Of a stretch of 64,000 nt of DNA, positions 9,676 through 19,160 are shown one piece after another. The position numbers and the translations under genes are program-made. This DNA comes from Roseimaritima ulvae (GTDB lineage: Bacteria; Planctomycetota; Planctomycetia; Pirellulales; Pirellulaceae): the NCBI RefSeq assembly GCF_008065135.1, contig NZ_CP042914.1, forward strand, positions 2,108,001 to 2,172,000, written 5' to 3'. The stretch's first letter is position 1, and each line of letters begins with the position of its first letter. The notes under the pieces are model-generated. The model was given only the letters and a program-made list of their open reading frames with translations. It was not told the DNA's origin and searched no databases.

Positions 9676-10953
9676 ATGCACCGATTCCTACTTGCCACCT
9701 ATGCCTTATTTTTGCCCATCACCGCCGCCGCGGATTGGCCGGCGTTTCTTGGCGGCGTCCAACGAGACAACGCCGCTGCCGACGTTCCTCTGACATGGTC
9801 TGCCAAAGAGAACATTGTGTGGGAAGCTGCCCTGCCTGGACACGGTCAGTCGAGCCCCGTCGTGGTCGGCGATTTGGTTTACACCACCGCCATCGAAGGC
9901 CCCAACAAAGAACAGAACATCGTGGTTTGTTTGGACCTAAAAACCGGCCACGAAAATTGGCGTCACGCGTTCGACAACAGCTTGCAGGTCAAGAACGATG
10001 TCTACACCAGTCGTGCGGCTCCGACTCCGGTTGCTGACCAAGACGGCGTGTACGCTTTTTTTGAAAGCGGTGATCTGGTGGCGCTCGATACCGCTGGGGC
10101 CGTTCGTTGGCAGCGCGGGCTGCTGAAGGACTACGGCAAGTACGAGGGGCGGTTTGGTCTGGGAGGTTCGCTCGCACAGACCGATGATCGCATCTTTGTG
10201 TTGGCCGACAACGACGGTCCGGCTTACTTGCTGGCGATTGAAAAGTCATCCGGTAAAACGCTTTGGAAGACCGATCGCACCAGTCGCACCTCGTGGTCCT
10301 CGCCGATGATTTTGGCCGTCGAAGGCCAGCCGCAGGTGGTGGTCAGTTCGGCCGGCAGCGTCGATGGTTACGATCCCAGCAGCGGCGAACTGTTGTGGAG
10401 CATGGACGACGTGGGCGGAAACACGGTGGCATCGCCGGTACCGTTTGGCGATGGTCGGTTTCTGGTTGGGGCGTCGCCGGGACGCAATGGTGAAAACGCC
10501 GAAGGTGCGCGACGATCGAACATGGCGGTCAAGGTGGAGAAGGCCGGCGATGGGTTTGAGCCCAAGGTGTTGTGGCGAAACGAGAAAGCGTCCAGCTCGT
10601 TTGGTTCGCCGATCGTTTACGACGGCTACGCGTATTTCACCAACCGCGCCGGCGTGCTGTTTTGCTTGGATGCCGAAACCGGCGAGCAGGCTTATACGAC
10701 CAGGTTGGAAAGCAATTGGGCCACGCCGATTGGTATTGATGGACGTGTGTATGTGTTCGGCAAATCCGGGGAAACCGCCGTGTTGGCCAGCGGGGCTGAA
10801 GAGAAACGGTTGGCGACCAACAAGCTGTGGACACCCGCCGGGGATGGAGGGCCCGGCGGCTTTGCCGGCGAGATCCAATACGGCATCGCCCCAACGCCGG
10901 CTGGGGTGTTAGTGCGAACCGGATCGCGGATGTTTTTAATCGGCGAAAAGTAG
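9676..10953 (+). CDS. Secreted PQQ-like beta-propeller protein
   Basis: 425 residues. ATG with AGGAA 7 nt upstream; an upstream in-frame GTG is less likely. A signal peptide (MHRFLLATYALFLPITAAA) precedes DWPAFLGG, the hallmark beginning of planctomycete PQQ-propeller proteins. Repeated blades of the PQQ type follow, with recurring LDLKTGHENW, IEKSSGKTLW and YDPSSGELLW tryptophan-docking motifs. It resembles BamB-like propellers but lacks a lipobox, so it is probably periplasmic or exported. Function unknown; quinone binding is not implied. It stands alone between repeats. Confidence 0.85.
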   Translation: MHRFLLATYALFLPITAAADWPAFLGGVQRDNAAADVPLTWSAKENIVWEAALPGHGQSSPVVVGDLVYTTAIEGPNKEQNIVVCLDLKTGHENWRHAFDNSLQVKNDVYTSRAAPTPVADQDGVYAFFESGDLVALDTAGAVRWQRGLLKDYGKYEGRFGLGGSLAQTDDRIFVLADNDGPAYLLAIEKSSGKTLWKTDRTSRTSWSSPMILAVEGQPQVVVSSAGSVDGYDPSSGELLWSMDDVGGNTVASPVPFGDGRFLVGASPGRNGENAEGARRSNMAVKVEKAGDGFEPKVLWRNEKASSSFGSPIVYDGYAYFTNRAGVLFCLDAETGEQAYTTRLESNWATPIGIDGRVYVFGKSGETAVLASGAEEKRLATNKLWTPAGDGGPGGFAGEIQYGIAPTPAGVLVRTGSRMFLIGEK

Positions 10954-10966
10954 GGGTGCGGCTAGC

Positions 10967-11184
10967 TCGTTTAACCCGCAGCCGCAGGAGCCTCGCATGG
11001 CCTACCATCGTCATTGCGTCAGGTAGGCTCCGCAGGCGCAGGCGTTTGCGGAGACGTCTGGCTAAATAGCATTTCACCCTCCCCTCGCTGACGCTCGACT
11101 CTCCCGGGGGGAGGGTGAAGGGTGGCCGTATGGCAATTCAATGCTTCTAAGTCAGGCGGCGCCTGCGGCTACGGGTTAAACGAT
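10967..11184. mobile_element. TIR element related to the 57.5-kb array
   Basis: The left end TCGTTTAACCCGCAGCCGCA and the right end TGCGGCTACGGGTTAAACGA are near-perfect inverted repeats, and both match the ends of the tandem array at 57535-58420. The interior differs: it carries a family C palindrome (11073-11120) and CGCAGGCG-rich words. No ORF of note. It fills the gap between the PQQ gene and the helicase gene. Confidence 0.7.
11073..11120. repeat. Family C palindromic repeat
   Basis: A 48-bp unit beginning TTCACCCTCCCCTCGCTGAC and ending GGGGGGAGGGTGAAG. Related units lie inside both MITE-like elements (7643-7829, 35093-35285), in part at about 20598-20635, and within the coding sequence of ccoI at 51646-51694. 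Confidence 0.8.
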
Positions 11185-11191
11185 TAAATCC

Positions 11192-12612
<1,421 letters not shown>

Positions 12613-12644
12613 AGCAGTGAGTGTGGGGGCTGGGTTAGGGAAAC

Positions 12645-12682
12645 AAAAAACAGCGTCTCACCGAACGAGGGTGCGACGCTGT
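12645..12682 (-). terminator. Intrinsic terminator after the RRM gene
   Basis: Read on the minus strand, ACAGCGTC ... GACGCTGT with an inner CACC/GGTG pairing forms a strong hairpin (12650-12682) followed by six U residues (12645-12650). It begins 35 nt after the RRM stop codon and ends 33 nt before the helicase start, so the helicase would need readthrough or its own promoter. Confidence 0.85.
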
Positions 12683-12716
12683 GCCGTTGATTAATTTAAT
12701 CGAGCCGCAGGCTGAT

Positions 12717-13097
12717 TTAGTTGCGGTAGCCGCCGCCACCGCCACCGCCGTAGCCGCCTCCGCCGCCGCCACCACCGTAGCCGCCACGGCCACCGCCGCC
12801 ACCGCCACCGTAACCGCCGCGTCCGCCACCGCCACCGCCGCCGCTGCGACGATCTTCGCGAGGCCGTGCTTCGTTGACCGTCAGGGTACGGCCGCCGATT
12901 TCTTGGCCGTTCAATGCCTCGATGGCATCTTCCGCGCCGTCTTTCATCTCAACGAAAGCAAAGCCGCGGCTGCGACCCGTTTCGCGGTCGGAAACCACCG
13001 ATGCGCTTACCACTTCACCGTGTTCTCCAAAAACGTCGCGAAGTTCATCCGCGGTGGTGTTGAAGGAGAGGTTTCCAACATAAATTCGCTTACTCAT
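12717..13097 (-). CDS. Glycine-rich RRM RNA-binding protein
   Basis: 126 residues. ATG with GAGGA 7 nt upstream; a TTG one codon earlier is the alternative. One RRM fold at residues 1-80 with RNP2 (IYVGNL) and RNP1 (RGFAFVEM), then a tail of Gly with regular Arg-Gly-Gly-Tyr groups. The same architecture occurs in cyanobacterial Rbp and plant GRP cold-response RNA chaperones. The long untranslated stretch upstream and the helicase downstream suggest a cold or RNA-structure response; that is inference. The repetitive Gly codons read as GGC/GGT runs and may be prone to slippage. Confidence 0.93.
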   Translation of the reverse strand: MSKRIYVGNLSFNTTADELRDVFGEHGEVVSASVVSDRETGRSRGFAFVEMKDGAEDAIEALNGQEIGGRTLTVNEARPREDRRSGGGGGGGRGGYGGGGGGGRGGYGGGGGGGGYGGGGGGGYRN

Positions 13098-13576
13098 CAA
13101 ACTGTCCTCGGGCCGCTATCGACCCATTCAACGTGATCACGCGGAGCATGGGCAGGCCCACCGCCGCGCTGCCAAGGAATCTAAGCAACCGGGACGCTGT
13201 AAAGAAGGCTCTGGGGAGTATGCCAGCGGCAGCCCATAAGCGGCTGCGGAGTCACAGGTCCCTGACCTGGTGAGTTGGCTAAGAAGAGCGTCGCAATGAC
13301 GCGAAGAGCAAAACGGACCAGGAAAGAGCTTCAGTATCAGCGAATCAGTCGAATACCTTCCCCAGCATTAGAAACTCGCGGCCACAAACATTCGCCGCAC
13401 GCGTGAAGTGTACACGATCCACCTTCACTGCAACCCAGCAAATCGGAAAAAACGTCAGAAATAACGAATTCGATTTTTCCCCCGCGCCGCCCCCGCTGCG
13501 CTGCTTTCAGGGCCCGCCGAGGCGACTATCATGTCTGCTTCATGGACATCCTTCCGTAGGGCTTTTTCGACACGTT
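13098..13576. other. Divergent intergenic region upstream of the RRM gene
   Basis: 479 nt between divergent genes. A short hairpin-like string (AGGTCCCTGACCTGG, about 13256-13270) and a CAGCGGCAGCCCATAAGCGG segment are visible. It may include a long 5' leader of the RRM gene, as seen for cold-shock mRNAs, but no promoter could be fixed by eye. Confidence 0.4.
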
Positions 13577-14263
13577 ATGTGGCACACACGCACCGGGAAC
13601 CGAACCTTGTATGGCGCCGAAGCGCGGTTGTTGGCCGCTGCCATCGGTTCGGTGCTGGATGAGTTAAGCGGCCAACTCGATGCGGATCCTGACCACTTGG
13701 ACACTTCCCCGTGGCAGTTCGGGATCGCGGTGTTTGATGACTTGGAATCGCACCAGCGACTGGCCGTGCTGCATCGCGTGGCGACGTACCTGTTAACCGA
13801 AACCGCCGATACCCTGCCGCTCAATGCGATCAATGAAGGGGCCATCGGTGTGCTGTTTACCGAAGTCCGCGACCAGGTGCTGGCGGAAATCGAAACCCCG
13901 TCTGGCGAACAACCGGATACGACTTGGCGAGCCCTGGCCTGGGAGGCCTTTCAGGAATCACAGCCGCAGGGCGATGCGACCGAAGAGATCGCCGCGGGGA
14001 TCGCTCCGCTCGATCGCTTCGACGACGATGTCGAACGCTGGGAGACGCTTGTCGAGTGGCTGGCGGATAACATTCTGTGGGACCGCGATTACGAAATCGC
14101 CGACTGCTTCTTGGACGTGGCTCCCGACAAAGCTCAGCACCGCAAGCTGATGCTGGGGATCGACGACGAGTACTTCACGGCCATCGCTCCCGATCCCCTG
14201 CCTGCAGAAGTCCCCCGCCTGCTGAGCGAAACCCAGCGACTGGCTCGGCGATACCCCCGTTGA
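13577..14263 (+). CDS. Conserved-looking protein of unknown function
   Basis: 228 residues from the ATG giving MWHTRTGNRTLYGAEARLLA; the frame is open 58 codons further upstream but that part is Pro/Arg-rich and looks non-coding. No signal peptide or membrane segment. Acidic and mostly helical in appearance, with several Trp (PDTTWRALAWEAFQES, DNILWDRDYEIADCFLD). I do not recognise the family. It precedes the sugar isomerase gene by 87 nt on the same strand, so they may be co-transcribed. Confidence 0.7.
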   Translation: MWHTRTGNRTLYGAEARLLAAAIGSVLDELSGQLDADPDHLDTSPWQFGIAVFDDLESHQRLAVLHRVATYLLTETADTLPLNAINEGAIGVLFTEVRDQVLAEIETPSGEQPDTTWRALAWEAFQESQPQGDATEEIAAGIAPLDRFDDDVERWETLVEWLADNILWDRDYEIADCFLDVAPDKAQHRKLMLGIDDEYFTAIAPDPLPAEVPRLLSETQRLARRYPR

Positions 14264-14350
14264 ATTTCATCACCACGTGTTCAATAAAGTCCGACAAGTT
14301 CTAGCCAAATTGAACCACCCCCTTCAGATTGGGAAGCGAGTTAAGTACGT

Positions 14351-15199
14351 ATGTCGAATCAGGAAAAGTGGCCCATCGGTGTGTTTGCAAGTGTCGACGC
14401 TGGCCTTGGAGTGCAGTGGGATGTGATCCGCCAACTGCAGGTTCCCACCATCCAACTGCACGCCCCCGCGCCCCAATCCCGTAACCCCGAAACGGCGGCC
14501 AAGCTGCGGCAGCAGTTGGAAGAAATGCAGGTTACGCTGACGGCCGTGTTCGGGGGCTTTGACGGCGAATCCTACGCGGACATCCCCACCGTCGAACGCA
14601 CCATCGGTTTGGTCCCCGAAGAAACCCGCCAAGCTCGCCTCCAGGAAATGAAGGAGATCGCGGACTTTGCCGCCCTGCTGAATTGCCCCGTCGTGGCGTT
14701 GCACCTTGGCTTTGTGCCGCACGAAATCGATGACCCGCGGATGCCGGGCATCATCGACGTGACCCGCCAATTATGTGACCATTGCGCGGCGAACGGACAA
14801 AGCTTGCACCTGGAAACCGGTCAAGAAACCGCCGAGGGACTGCTGCAGTTCTTGGACGCCGTCGAGCGAGATAACCTGCACGTGAACTTTGATCCGGCTA
14901 ACATGATCTTGTACGGAACGGGCGAACCGATTCCCGCTCTCAAACAGCTCGGTCCCCATGTCCGCAGCGTGCACTGCAAGGACGGGACCTGGAGCGACCA
15001 GCCGGGCAAGACCTGGGGCTGCGAGGTTCCTTTGGGCCAAGGCGACGTCGATATGGCGGCCTACCTGAAAACGCTGGACGAAATCGGCTACACCGGACCG
15101 CTGACGATCGAACGTGAAATTCCTCAGGAACCCGAACGACAAATCGCCGAAATCGGTGCCGCGGTCAATCTGCTGGGTGAATTGAAAGCCAGCCTGTAA
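14351..15199 (+). CDS. TIM-barrel sugar phosphate isomerase/epimerase family protein
   Basis: 282 residues. Matches the xylose-isomerase-like TIM-barrel (AP endonuclease 2 superfamily): metal-ligand type segments LHLETGQET, HVNFDPANMILYG, VRSVHCKDG and LTIEREI appear in the usual order. Such enzymes use a divalent metal to isomerise or epimerise sugars, inositols or hydroxypyruvate; substrate cannot be read from sequence. No signal peptide, so cytoplasmic. It ends 11 nt before the CinA-like gene. Confidence 0.85.
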   Translation: MSNQEKWPIGVFASVDAGLGVQWDVIRQLQVPTIQLHAPAPQSRNPETAAKLRQQLEEMQVTLTAVFGGFDGESYADIPTVERTIGLVPEETRQARLQEMKEIADFAALLNCPVVALHLGFVPHEIDDPRMPGIIDVTRQLCDHCAANGQSLHLETGQETAEGLLQFLDAVERDNLHVNFDPANMILYGTGEPIPALKQLGPHVRSVHCKDGTWSDQPGKTWGCEVPLGQGDVDMAAYLKTLDEIGYTGPLTIEREIPQEPERQIAEIGAAVNLLGELKASL

Positions 15200-15210
15200 T
15201 CTGGAAAAAC

Positions 15211-16437
15211 ATGCTCACCGCCGAAGTCATCGCCATCGGTGACGAAATGACCACCGGGGCCCGCATCGATACCAACTCCGCTTGGCTCAGCCAGCAGTTG
15301 GCTTTGCTGGGCATCCGTACGTTGTTTCAAACCACGGTCGCCGATGACCATGCCGCCGGCGTGCAAGCTTTCCAAATCGCCGCCGGCCGGGCCAACGTGG
15401 TGGTCGCCACCGGTGGGCTGGGACCAACTCGCGACGATCTGACTCGCGAGGTTTTGGCCGACGTGATCGACCAGCCGCTGGAATTTCGCCAAGACGTGAT
15501 GGACACTATCGCGGCGATGTTCACGCGACGCTCGCGAACGATGCCCGAGCGGAATCGGGCCCAAGCGATGTTTCCCGTCGGCAGCCGCGTGATCCCCAAT
15601 CCCCAAGGCACCGCGCCGGGCCTGGACGTATCGGTCCCCCAACCCGAACGCGCGGCCACACGAGTATTCGCCCTGCCTGGTGTGCCGGCGGAAATGCGAC
15701 AGATGTTCGACGCAACGGTGCGGACGCGGTTGATCGATGAAGTCGGCGCCGGTCGCCGCACGATCCGCCAACACGTGGTCAAATGTTTTGGCGTCGGTGA
15801 AAGTGAAATGGAATCACGATTGGGCGACATGATCGCCCGCGATCGGCAACCCTCGGTCGGCATCACGGTCAGCCGTGCCACGATCAGCCTGCGGATCACC
15901 GCCGATGGGGAAAGCGAAGCCGACGCGCTGCGGCAGATCGAACAGACTCGCGATGAGATCTATCGGTTGGTGCCGGAGTTTATTTTTGGCGAAGGCGAAA
16001 CGTTTGAGTTGCAGCATGCCGTGGCCGCCGGGCTGACCAGACGCAACGAGCGTTTGCTGACGGTCGAGCTGGGCGCCGCCTGTCCGCTCAGCCAGTGGAT
16101 GGCCGAAGTGCCGAGTGCCCCTCAGGTGTATCGTGGCGGCTTGTTTGCTCCGGACTTGCCGGCCGTGCTGGGCGCTCCGGTCCGACCAGACACACTAGAC
16201 GCGGGCCTGCAGCAGTTGGCCGATCGCGCGGCCGCCGAATGGGTGCTGGTGGTGGATCGGTATCCCACGATTCCCCAAACGGACCAGCCGTTGCCGGCGT
16301 TTCCGGTGGCTTTAACGCTGTGGCAACGCGGCGGCGACGAGCTGCATCAGCGGTCGCTGGAACTGGGCGGTCATCCCGACATCATCCAAGCTCGTATTGC
16401 AAAGGCCGCCTTGGACTTTTGCCGCACGCTGCTGTAG
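15211..16437 (+). CDS. CinA-like protein with degenerate C-terminal domain
   Basis: 408 residues. The N-terminal half is the CinA molybdopterin-binding-like (COG1058) domain with VIAIGDEMTTGARIDTNSAW and ATGGLGPTRDDLTRE, followed by FALPGVPAEMRQMF. The C-terminal half should be the PncC nicotinamide-nucleotide amidase, but its ESCTGG catalytic motif is replaced by ELGAACPLSQW, so amidase activity is doubtful while ADP-ribose pyrophosphatase activity of the first half may remain. The TAG stop is part of a family A repeat starting at 16434, implying the 3' end was set by repeat insertion. Confidence 0.88.
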   Translation: MLTAEVIAIGDEMTTGARIDTNSAWLSQQLALLGIRTLFQTTVADDHAAGVQAFQIAAGRANVVVATGGLGPTRDDLTREVLADVIDQPLEFRQDVMDTIAAMFTRRSRTMPERNRAQAMFPVGSRVIPNPQGTAPGLDVSVPQPERAATRVFALPGVPAEMRQMFDATVRTRLIDEVGAGRRTIRQHVVKCFGVGESEMESRLGDMIARDRQPSVGITVSRATISLRITADGESEADALRQIEQTRDEIYRLVPEFIFGEGETFELQHAVAAGLTRRNERLLTVELGAACPLSQWMAEVPSAPQVYRGGLFAPDLPAVLGAPVRPDTLDAGLQQLADRAAAEWVLVVDRYPTIPQTDQPLPAFPVALTLWQRGGDELHQRSLELGGHPDIIQARIAKAALDFCRTLL

Positions 16438-16498
16438 CTACGCTCGCCAGAGCGTGGGCGCACCACGCGCCCCGTAGCTACGCTCGCCAGAGCGTGGG
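16434..16498. repeat. Two direct family A units at the cinA-like stop codon
   Basis: GTAGCTACGCTCGCCAGAGC occurs at 16434 and again at 16474. The TAG inside the first copy is the stop codon of the CinA-like gene. An unrelated hairpin (GCGCTTTA at 16519-16526 and TAAAGCGC at 16546-16553) follows and could end transcription from either side, though it has no U-tract. Confidence 0.85.
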
Positions 16499-16585
16499 TG
16501 TTGGACTCCATCGGTTCGGCGCTTTACGGATGCGCCTGATGCGGCTAAAGCGCTGGACTCCAGCGCAACTGCGCCGTCGCTTCGT

Positions 16586-16999
16586 TCAATTGGTGCTTTC
16601 CCGTCGCATCGTCGTGCTGCTGACGATTTGAGTGATTGGCAGGTCGATCGCATTGCCGACCCAGCTGACCGAGGCGGCGTCGACCGAGACGGTGATTGTC
16701 ACCATGTCGCCGGGGTCGGCCATTCCCAACTGGGACGGCTGGACGGTTACCTGAGGATCGGCGATCGAATACGAGGCCATCACCGACCGGACTTGTTCTA
16801 CGACGGCATCGCTGGTGGCTGAGGGAGTGACGGCCATCCGGGCGCCTTCGCGGCTGGCATGCGTAGCCGCATTTTTGACCATCATCACGCGGCCTACTTC
16901 GAACAGGCCGAGCACCAACAGGAGCATCACCGGTGCCACCACGGCAAACTCAACGGTTGCCGCTCCGGCACGTTGGGACATTCGTTTTTTCAATATCAT
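16586..16999 (-). CDS. TadE-like pseudopilin-type membrane protein
   Basis: 137 residues. Starts with a basic segment and GAATVEFAVVAPVMLLLVLG, the TadE family signature of one N-terminal membrane helix after a Glu, and continues with the ASREGARMA stretch and a periplasmic domain. TadE-like minor pilins belong to tight-adherence (Flp) pilus systems, but planctomycetes carry many isolated pairs. Two bases separate it from the TadG-like gene, so the two are certainly one transcript. No tadA, tadB or rcpA gene is in the window. Confidence 0.88.
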   Translation of the reverse strand: MILKKRMSQRAGAATVEFAVVAPVMLLLVLGLFEVGRVMMVKNAATHASREGARMAVTPSATSDAVVEQVRSVMASYSIADPQVTVQPSQLGMADPGDMVTITVSVDAASVSWVGNAIDLPITQIVSSTTMRRESTN

Positions 17000-17001
17000 G
17001 A

Positions 17002-18144
17002 TTAGTTCACCAGCATTACAGGAGTGTAAACATAGTCGCTGTGTGACTCGCCTTCGGTCGATATCCGGACATTGCGAACCAGCATTGGCGCTGGTTCGAT
17101 GATGACTTTCTTTCCGCTCATACGTCCTGTCAGTTTGACTTCTAAAATTCGCACTCCGGCGAATTTGACGATCGTGTAATAAGCGTTGTTACCATTGCCG
17201 TTAACTTCACGGAAAATCGGGATGACCCGCGTTTGCCCAATGATGGATGCCAGCTCGTCTTTGACTCCGGCGCTGATCCCGGTGTCGCCATTGAGCAGCA
17301 GTTCGCCGTGGGTATCCAACACCAAGGGTTTGCCCAGGTCTTCGAGGTCCTGCTTGGAGATGCCGTGTACGATCTGCCGTGAGAGGTCATTGGTGCTGTT
17401 GTTGGCGCCGCCGATATCCACGGTGCCGCGGTTGCCTGGCGATCCGGTTCCCTGCGGATAGAGGTTGCATTCGTGCAAGCCATTGGATGAGTTTCGCACG
17501 CTGCCTTGGTAGCTGAGGTTATCGCCGGTGGTGCCGGCCAAGACAGCCTCCCAAGTCTCCAGGTCCAAGGCAAAAGGCAGGATGTCCAGCGTGGTGGCAT
17601 CGTCCTGCGGTGAGTAGAAACCGCTGATCGAGTTCAGCATGGCGGCAGTAGAAGTGGCTTCCAGAGGTTGGCTTTCACGGCCCAGCACGCCGCTGAAAAA
17701 CAACGGCAGCTCCCCGTTGCTGGCGGATTGGCGGCGCAGGTGGACGCGGACCGCATTAAATGTTGTGGGGTCCAGCGTGTCGAACGTCTGGGTGGCGAAG
17801 TCATACCGGCCGATCGTATAGTCTTCGCCGTTTACATCGATGCCCGTCCCGCCGACGGTATTGGGGGTCGCAAAGCGTTGGGCTTCCGCCAAGCTGGCCG
17901 CAGGCCAAGTCGATGAATCGGCGCCACTTTGTTGGACGTCGAATAATTCCCAACAGCCTGCCAGCGCTGCGGCGTCGGAACAGCGTGTTAGTTCTTCTTG
18001 TCCGTTATGAATATGACGCAGGTCAACGGTCAAACCCAGGATTACCACCATGGCAAAGATCATGAAGATAGACAGGACCGCAACCGACCCTCTGCGGCGA
18101 TGTTTCCGGCGTCGGAGCGACGGTGGGGTGTGAGTTGAGAACAT
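17002..18144 (-). CDS. TadG-like membrane-anchored protein
   Basis: 380 residues. The N terminus RRRGSVAVLSIFMIFAMVVI is the basic-hydrophobic Tad domain, followed by DLRHIHNGQEELTRCSDAAA, the typical TadG continuation, then a large extracytoplasmic region with a Ser/Thr/Asn-rich composition and no von Willebrand motif that I can see. It lies between a secreted unknown (61 nt upstream) and the TadE-like gene (2 nt downstream). Likely exported and membrane-anchored; role in adhesion is inference. Confidence 0.85.
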   Translation of the reverse strand: MFSTHTPPSLRRRKHRRRGSVAVLSIFMIFAMVVILGLTVDLRHIHNGQEELTRCSDAAALAGCWELFDVQQSGADSSTWPAASLAEAQRFATPNTVGGTGIDVNGEDYTIGRYDFATQTFDTLDPTTFNAVRVHLRRQSASNGELPLFFSGVLGRESQPLEATSTAAMLNSISGFYSPQDDATTLDILPFALDLETWEAVLAGTTGDNLSYQGSVRNSSNGLHECNLYPQGTGSPGNRGTVDIGGANNSTNDLSRQIVHGISKQDLEDLGKPLVLDTHGELLLNGDTGISAGVKDELASIIGQTRVIPIFREVNGNGNNAYYTIVKFAGVRILEVKLTGRMSGKKVIIEPAPMLVRNVRISTEGESHSDYVYTPVMLVN

Positions 18145-18205
18145 GATCAGGAACCTTCAAGGAGTTAAGTCAAAAGCTGCACGGCAAACGACGGTGGAGT
18201 AAATC

Positions 18206-18835
18206 TTATTGGGAGGTGAGATTGATTTGGACTGTAACCAGGGAGCCGTCTTGGCGGTATGCTCGTACCCGATCCAAACGCAAATACTTGACCCGGTTTC
18301 GGCCAAAGCCGATGTCCACATCCGCGAGCGATTGACGCGGCGTGTAGTGCGACAAGTTTTGAATCCCGTTGGCAGGCATCCGTACTAGGTAGTCAGGGCC
18401 ACCAAACTCACCCCAAGATTCGGACCGCCCATTCTTGATGGCAAATAGAAGCTCATGATCATGCACGGCCACTACGGAAGTCCATGTGATTACGTCGTTG
18501 GTCACGTTTAACGCCGCACGGGTCAGGCTGGTCGCTTCATCGCTGGACTCGCTCTGCCGAATGGCATCGACGCGAAAACCACCTCCTGAAAATCCCGTGT
18601 CTGCCGCATGGTTCAACTGAAACTGAAAATAGGTTTCCTCCTGTTGAGCATGCGGTGTTAGATAGAGCGTGACCTGCGGGGAGTGCGTATCCGCATCGGG
18701 TTCGTTCAAAGCAAGTGACCAGTCCTCCTCGATTCGGACCCAAGGTTCGGCACCGCCCACCTGCGTCGATGTTAGCAATCCCAGGATCCCAAGCATCAGC
18801 ACGTGGCAATGTAGTGCATCGGTCGGAACTTTCAT
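18206..18835 (-). CDS. Secreted protein of unknown function
   Basis: 209 residues with an N-terminal signal peptide (hydrophobic VLMLGILGLLTSTQVGGA, cleavage likely after GGA). The mature part is rich in beta-type sequence with WVRIEEDWSLALNEP near the start and a C-terminal DGSLVTVQINLTSQ. Not recognised as a named family, but it begins the run with TadG- and TadE-like genes, which hints at a shared surface function. Upstream 325 nt separate it from a divergent lyase gene. Confidence 0.72.
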   Translation of the reverse strand: MKVPTDALHCHVLMLGILGLLTSTQVGGAEPWVRIEEDWSLALNEPDADTHSPQVTLYLTPHAQQEETYFQFQLNHAADTGFSGGGFRVDAIRQSESSDEATSLTRAALNVTNDVITWTSVVAVHDHELLFAIKNGRSESWGEFGGPDYLVRMPANGIQNLSHYTPRQSLADVDIGFGRNRVKYLRLDRVRAYRQDGSLVTVQINLTSQ

Positions 18836-19160
18836 GTCTCACACCTCTAGCGAAAAGAAAAGACCAAACCTTGTGGACTGTGCGACTCGTTTCTTTCGTT
18901 TACTGGGCGGACGCCATGGCGGGCGCCAAGTAAAAGGCAACAAGCGGTTGCGATGTTTGGTATCTAAACACTATGTCATGGACACTCAAAAGGTCGGATA
19001 AATTGTCAGAGAGTGCAGTGATTGGAGCTTGGCAGAGGATGTGGCCGTGTGGTGGTTGACGGTTTGTTCGGCAGATACAGCCCGTTCGGGGAGTTGGCCG
19101 GTGCAACTGTGGTACACTGACAAGCTTCCTATCCCTATTCACCCCCCGTGAAGGGTCGCC
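18836..19160. other. Divergent intergenic region
   Basis: 325 nt between the secreted unknown and the lyase gene. Nothing that I can identify apart from the AAGGG ribosome binding site before the lyase start. Promoters for both directions are expected here. Confidence 0.4.

Noticed and set aside
16519-16553. GCGCTTTA/TAAAGCGC hairpin as an intrinsic terminator
   Set aside because: The stem is only 8 bp with a 19-nt loop and no U-tract on either strand; noted as part of the repeat cluster only.
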